This document shows, piece after piece, positions 59,196 through 64,000 of a stretch of DNA of 64,000 bases. The stretch spans positions 9,228,967 through 9,292,966 of the forward strand of contig NC_135184.1 in the NCBI RefSeq assembly GCF_041146795.1, read 5' to 3'. Source of the DNA: Maylandia zebra (Eukaryota > Chordata > Actinopteri > Cichliformes > Cichlidae). The notes under the pieces were generated by a model. That model made no database searches. It had not been told where the DNA came from and saw only the letters and a program-made list of their open reading frames with translations. Both the position numbers and the translations under genes were made by a program. Positions within the stretch are counted from its first letter, which is position 1; each line of letters opens with the position of its first letter.

Positions 59196-62100
59196 GTAGG
59201 CGTTTTGAGAAGTGTACAGGAAAGTTCACAGCACACAGTGGTAGACTTTACTGAGAAGAATTGATTACTTAGTCTACACTTTTATTTTGAAAATCTACAG
59301 GCTTTCGACGAATTAGAATTTTCCACCACGAGGAGTAACTTTAAATATCCAGATGTTTTACTAAATATTATCGCGTAGTTCGATTTTTCAAAAGAAAATG
59401 TTTGTTATATGTTTTTGAGACTATATAAAAGACTGCAGTGTGGTGTGTTTCTGTGGTTGGAGCAGGGTGTGGCAAGTGGCACTCCCACTTTACTGTCAAT
59501 GAATGAACTGCATGAGACTAAAACAGAGCTGTCAAACTTACATGTTTTACTTTACAAAGGGGTTACATTCTCCTTTTACCTATTCCCTGATATGCCTAAA
59601 TATTTCTTCTTCTTCTTTTTAAAGTTTTTCCTTTAATTTTAATTAAGAGATGTGGCTTTTGTTGAGTGAAGAGAAGAGAAGCAAAATGTGATCCTCACTG
59701 TACCTTTTATCAGAAGGATTTTGTGCCTCGACTACTTAGGCATTTGCTGAAAAAATCCTATCAACCTTTCAAAACGCAGTACTCAGTTTTGAATACACTG
59801 ACATCATGCTCTGACTTGCACATACTGAAATTGTTGGCCAACAGTGTTCATCTTGTGCCTCCATCTCTGTAAGTGGATTATAGGTGAAATTGAGTAACTA
59901 ATGTTGTGTCATGGCAACAAAACAAGGACACCACATGACCTCTCTGCTGGGACACTGAAACATTCGTTTCCTGAACATCTTGACATGATAGTACATCTTA
60001 ACATTTGTGTGTGCGTGTGATATGTGTAAAACGACTGTGCAGAGGAGCATGATGCTGTCACATCCTGATATAATCTATTTTCTATTTTCAGCATCTCTTG
60101 CAATTAAGGAAGCCCCCCCCCCCCCACCCCTTGTGATTTCCATGCTGTGCTGTGCGACGACACTTTTTCCACGCTTTTTTCTCTATCATGACTATTTTTC
60201 TCTCCTTTATTCTTTCCTGATTCAATTCCACAAGTAACAAAGCAATGGCAGTAGGAGTAGCGGGACTGATTTTTCCATTACGACCCTCCATATTCATTTA
60301 TTTTGAGTGGTTTACACAAAGCATAATCGGTACCCTGACTCTCAGGCTGGGTTGGGACTTTTGAACAGGGGGGGAGAAAGAGGACAACTGATGGAAAAGA
60401 GAGGGAGTAGCCAGCCACCAAATGAGACCACGAGGAGGAAAGCAAGGAAAGAAAAAGAGAAGAAAAGACAAAACTTGGCAAACATGACAAAGTTACCAGT
60501 TGTTCAGCAGCAGCCAGACTGCAGCACATCTGGAACCCATGAGTAACTTGGAAAATTTTTATAAGAAATAGGGGAGGAGGTAGAAAGAGAAACGAGGAGT
60601 GGTGAAAGCAAGGGGCCTTGTAGTGACTCAGCCTTCAGCTATTCCACTCCATCACTGTGTTTAAACTATGTGTCCTTCTGTGGCCAAGGCACAGGGCTTC
60701 CCCCGTGTTCCCCTCCTCCTAGGGTGAAGTGAGTCACCCTGAATCAGTTTGCATGGTCTTTTTTTTCCATTTCTCTCTTTTTGTCCACTTCTTTGTCTTG
60801 ATACCTCACCACCAGTTTAGATTTTCACCTCCTCGTCCATGACTGTGTCATAGATGTTTAATAGGACTAATGTAAACAGGCCTTTTCTCCATGTTTATAA
60901 CTGTCTCTCTGTGTAAGCTGTGTAAGGAGAGGAGCACTTGTGGAGCCAAGCAGGCAATAGGTGTCATGAGGGGAAGGGAGGAAAGGGAGGAAAGGCAGCC
61001 AGTGTTGCCAGAGTGAATCTGAGCTGTGAAATGTTAGCTGTGGAAAAAAAAAAACAAGGAAACAAATCCAACCCCCCAAAACACCACTGTAGATCAGCTG
61101 CTATATAGAATTTTCCTAAAAGCATTAGCAAGCACAATGACAGGATATGAACTCTTCTGTAAGTTGACTAATCTTGTCAACCTTGCAGTGCAGTGCAGCT
61201 GCCCAACCAGTTGCAGTTTGAGGTAAATTATATTATCTGGAAAATACTTGCATACAGATCGCTAAAAGCATTTTGTAAGTAATTTTTGGTATGAAGTCTG
61301 GAGATAACACTAGTACTAATTATTTTGGGTGGAAGGCTGAGCAATAAAATTGAGCAAACGGTAAGAAGGATGAGGGATAAGTGTACCAAAAGATATAAGG
61401 CAAAAACAGCGATGCTGTGTTTTGTATCAATTTGTATCAAGTTAAGTACTTTTTGAGTGAAGGTTTGAACATTTAGTGGGTGGGGCTTCTGAGCCTGAGC
61501 TGTCTGGAGCTCGAGCTTTCGTCTGAAAAGGATTACCACTAAAAATGGTGACCTGATTATTTGAAGTGTTGACCACTTTAACATGTGCATCCACCATTGT
61601 GACAGTATGACACCCCAACCCCTGTGGATTTGTAATCTTCTGCGTTGAAGCGTTAAGTTTGGCATTCTGGTCATGTGGATGCTGTGGTTAAATCAAACCT
61701 TCATTTACTAAATGAACACTTGCCAATCTGAGGAAGACTCAAAGTAGAAATTAAGAGTATAAACACACTTTATACTGTCACCCAAAAAAGTAAGATTATA
61801 TATAATAAAATAATAGTGCATTCATTCTCTTCATCATTAAAAATGTTTTTCATTGTCTAGTCATTGTAAAATGCTAATTTTAATAGTCGACATAATCGTG
61901 ACTAGTCGACTAATCGTGGCAGCCCTAGATGACAGACAGGGGTCTGGGGAGTTTGTAGCATAACACCCATCTCTGAGGACATGACTATTGAGCAATGTCT
62001 GAAAGGAAGAGGCTGCACTTGGTACTTCAATTCTGTTGTGAGAAAACGTCTGGAGCTTGTATGAGACATAAACTACCAGAGAAATTAAAATGGTGTGTTT

Positions 62101-62382
62101 ACCAGCTGATTTGACCAGATGTGAATGGGCTGTGACCACAGTGAACTCATTATTTGCAGTTTCGAATTGGGTTTTTAGGATTTGAGTTGTTGTTTAAGTC
62201 ATTCATGAAAATACAACGGTAGAATTGTTCCACTCAGAAACTGGTATGTAGTCGGATGAACCCTGTTTGCGCACAGGTTGCTGGTCTCGCATAGTTGTCT
62301 CTTATATTTCATCTAGAGCCATAAAAAGTTGCATGAGACTCTAAAACACCACTTACTAATCATTATCTTTTTCTTCTTACAG
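59196..62382 (+). other. Intron of the MYADM-family gene
   Basis: 3.2 kb between the probable 5'UTR exon and the coding exon. It holds a C tract (60113-60125) and a hAT end (61870-61930). The 148-codon minus-strand frame at 61674-61228 shows no domain and no splice logic. Confidence 0.5.
61870..61930. mobile_element. hAT-like terminal fragment
   Basis: Reads TAGTCGACATAATCGTG, ACTAGTCGACTAATCG and TGGCAGCCCTAG; the reverse, CTAGGGCTGCCACGATTAGT, is a standard fish hAT terminus. Only one end found. Confidence 0.6.
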
Positions 62383-62463
62383 ATTTGTCTGCTTGACAGA
62401 GGAAACGCCCACAAATAAGAGGAAACTTTTCTGCTTCTCTCATCGCCCAATTCACCTCTCATT

Positions 62464-63345
62464 ATGGCTATAGTCCTCCACTCCAGCCCTCTGCTGTGGA
62501 CACGGCTGGCAGCCCTGGCTTTCTCCTGTGTGGCATTCTCTGTGGCCGTGCATGGTGCCCAACTCGTGCACGGCACCGGAGACTGGTGCATCTTCTGCTG
62601 GGCCTTCAGCTTTGCCGGCACTCTGCTCGTGATTCTGGTGGAGCTCTTCGGCCTGCAGACCAAAGCCCCTGTTTCCTGGAAGAACTTCCCTATCACCTTT
62701 GCCTGCTACGCTGCCCTACTCTGTTTGTCCGCCTCTATCATCTTCCCACTCTACTTCCTCAAGGGTTTATCGGGCTCCAGTTCGGTCCGCGACTACCGTA
62801 TCGTGGTAACCGTCTTCTCCTGCTTGGCTACCATTGCTTACATAAGTGAGGTGAGCATCAGCAAGGCGCGTCCGGGTGAGGTGGCCGGCTACATGGCCAC
62901 AGGACCTGGACTATTGAAAGTCTGTGAGACCTTCGTGGCCTGCGTCATCTTCGTCTTTGTGAGTGACCCCGTGTTGTACGACCGTCACGATGCACTGAAG
63001 TACTGCATGGCCGTGTACTGCATCTGCTTCATCCTGTCAGCAGCCATCATCCTGCTCTGTATAGGCGAGTGTACCGGGTGCTTGCCTTTCCCATTCCCCC
63101 GGTTCCTGTCAGCCTACGCCATGCTGGCCGTGGTCCTCTACCTGTCAGCAACCATCATCTGGCCTATCTTCAACTTTGACCCCAAACACGGTGGGGATAA
63201 AAATAGGCCATACAACTGCAGCTCACAACCGGGGTTGTGTTTGTGGGATAAGCGCATGGCAGTGGCTGTACTCACCGGTGTCAACTTCATCCTCTACCTG
63301 GCAGACCTGATCTACTCCACCCGTCTAGTATTTGTCAATGCTTAA
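62464..63345 (+). CDS. Myeloid-associated differentiation marker (MYADM) family, double-MARVEL membrane protein
   Basis: 293-aa multi-pass protein, uninterrupted in one exon, as usual for MYADM genes. MYADM proteins sit in ordered membrane domains and act in membrane organisation and cell spreading. Hydrophobic helices lie near residues 11-31, 42-62, 76-98, 112-130, 151-168, 180-201, 214-235 and 266-287, i.e. two four-helix MARVEL units. Typical wording: WTRLAALAFSCVAFS, GTGDWCIFCWAFSF, GYMATGPGLLKV, PFPFPRFLSAYA and a Cys-containing last extracellular loop (YNCSSQPGLCLWD). The start was chosen at 62464, with A at -3 and the family N-terminus right after; the acceptor at 62382 leaves an 81-nt leader. 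Fish carry several MYADM paralogues, so I give no symbol. Confidence 0.93.
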   Translation: MAIVLHSSPLLWTRLAALAFSCVAFSVAVHGAQLVHGTGDWCIFCWAFSFAGTLLVILVELFGLQTKAPVSWKNFPITFACYAALLCLSASIIFPLYFLKGLSGSSSVRDYRIVVTVFSCLATIAYISEVSISKARPGEVAGYMATGPGLLKVCETFVACVIFVFVSDPVLYDRHDALKYCMAVYCICFILSAAIILLCIGECTGCLPFPFPRFLSAYAMLAVVLYLSATIIWPIFNFDPKHGGDKNRPYNCSSQPGLCLWDKRMAVAVLTGVNFILYLADLIYSTRLVFVNA

Positions 63346-63377
63346 AAAACAGGAAATCACGCTAGCAGTATGCTCCA

Positions 63378-63383
63378 AATAAA
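63378..63383 (+). terminator. Polyadenylation signal of the MYADM-family gene
   Basis: AATAAA 33 nt after the stop codon, giving a very short 3'UTR. A longer UTR using a later signal is possible. Confidence 0.5.
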
Positions 63384-63898
63384 ATTTAATTTGCCCACTT
63401 TGACAAAGGCTTTGGAATTGCTGTCTCTTTTATTGCTACAAGCAAATGGTGGCATACTCAGTCTAGCACTCTGATCACTTTAATGGTATCACTTGAGGAC
63501 AAGCCGTGATAGGAGACTAGAGAACAAACTTTAGCATGATAGCACAGCTGAGACAAATCCTGTGTGACTCAATTTGTTGTTTTAAATTTGCCCTTAAAAT
63601 AATATGATTTGACTTTTGCTAGAACCAGACAGAAGGAGAAAAGCATGCCCTATGGCCCAAGCTGCCCTAACTGTGCAGTGGTAAATATGGAAATGCATTT
63701 AAAAAAAGAAAAAAAAAACAAAAGAGAGTGTGCTCAAACCATGAATGAAGCTTTTCATAGGTAGAGATTGACATATTCGGCTGGTCAAAACACAGATCTT
63801 GCGCTCTTTTTGGCCCGAAACGTTAAAAATTAGCCCTGAAACCTTGCCGAATTAATTTTGTGTGAAGTATACTGCATGACTGAATTTCTTAGAGAGAA

Positions 63899-63901
<3 letters not shown>

Positions 63902-63952
<51 letters not shown>
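63902..63952. repeat. (GA)n microsatellite
   Basis: About 25 GA units near the window end. Confidence 0.95.
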
Positions 63953-63955
<3 letters not shown>

Positions 63956-64000
63956 AGGAGTTGGAAGCAAGTTAGTGGTTGTGTCTACACATACAACAAT

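Noticed and set aside
61228-61674. 148-codon minus-strand frame
   Set aside because: Inside the MYADM-gene intron; no recognisable domain, no splice or polyadenylation context.

Overview
The window is nuclear DNA from a ray-finned fish, most likely a percomorph teleost (possibly cichlid-like, which I cannot prove). The evidence is spliced vertebrate genes with short GT/AG introns, protein sequences closest to fish orthologues as I remember them, and typical fish repeats: Tc1-like elements with TA duplications, hAT MITEs, and L2-like and RTE-like LINE scraps. There is no bacterial, phage or CRISPR content.

Layout. Four genes lie head-to-tail on the minus strand, so transcription runs from high to low coordinates: PEX19 (CDS 54417-50688, 8 coding exons, 291 aa), COPA (47749-35930, 30 coding exons, 1222 aa), NCSTN (34395-21788, 17 coding exons, 702 aa) and VANGL2 (7750-612 in this window; the last coding exon lies beyond position 1). 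I joined the exons by hand at GT/AG borders. PEX19, COPA and NCSTN each give an uninterrupted frame from ATG to stop; VANGL2 gives 439 codons without a break. A CpG-rich block near 18.45-18.9 kb, ending in a minus-strand splice donor, is the likely VANGL2 first exon and promoter. On the plus strand, a MYADM-family four-helix/MARVEL membrane protein (293 aa, single coding exon 62464-63345) has a probable 5'UTR exon ending at 59195.

The set PEX19-COPA-NCSTN-VANGL2 matches the human 1q23.2 neighbourhood, but strand relations differ: from memory, human COPA and NCSTN are head-to-head, whereas here all four run the same way. NHLH1, which lies between NCSTN and VANGL2 in human, was not found.

The genes are housekeeping or developmental and do not form one pathway: peroxisomal membrane protein import (PEX19), Golgi-to-ER coat (COPA), gamma-secretase (NCSTN) and planar cell polarity (VANGL2). 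Introns and gaps hold transposon remnants, simple repeats, several perfect hairpins and some regulatory-looking motifs (CTCF-like, CRE, X-box). I did not find a convincing new biological system. The best leads are the gene-orientation change, a CTCF-type site inside a repeat between VANGL2 and NCSTN, CRE/ACGTGGCA motifs upstream of COPA, exon-like unexplained segments at 6.5-7.0 kb and 55.9-57.05 kb, and three intronic hairpins.
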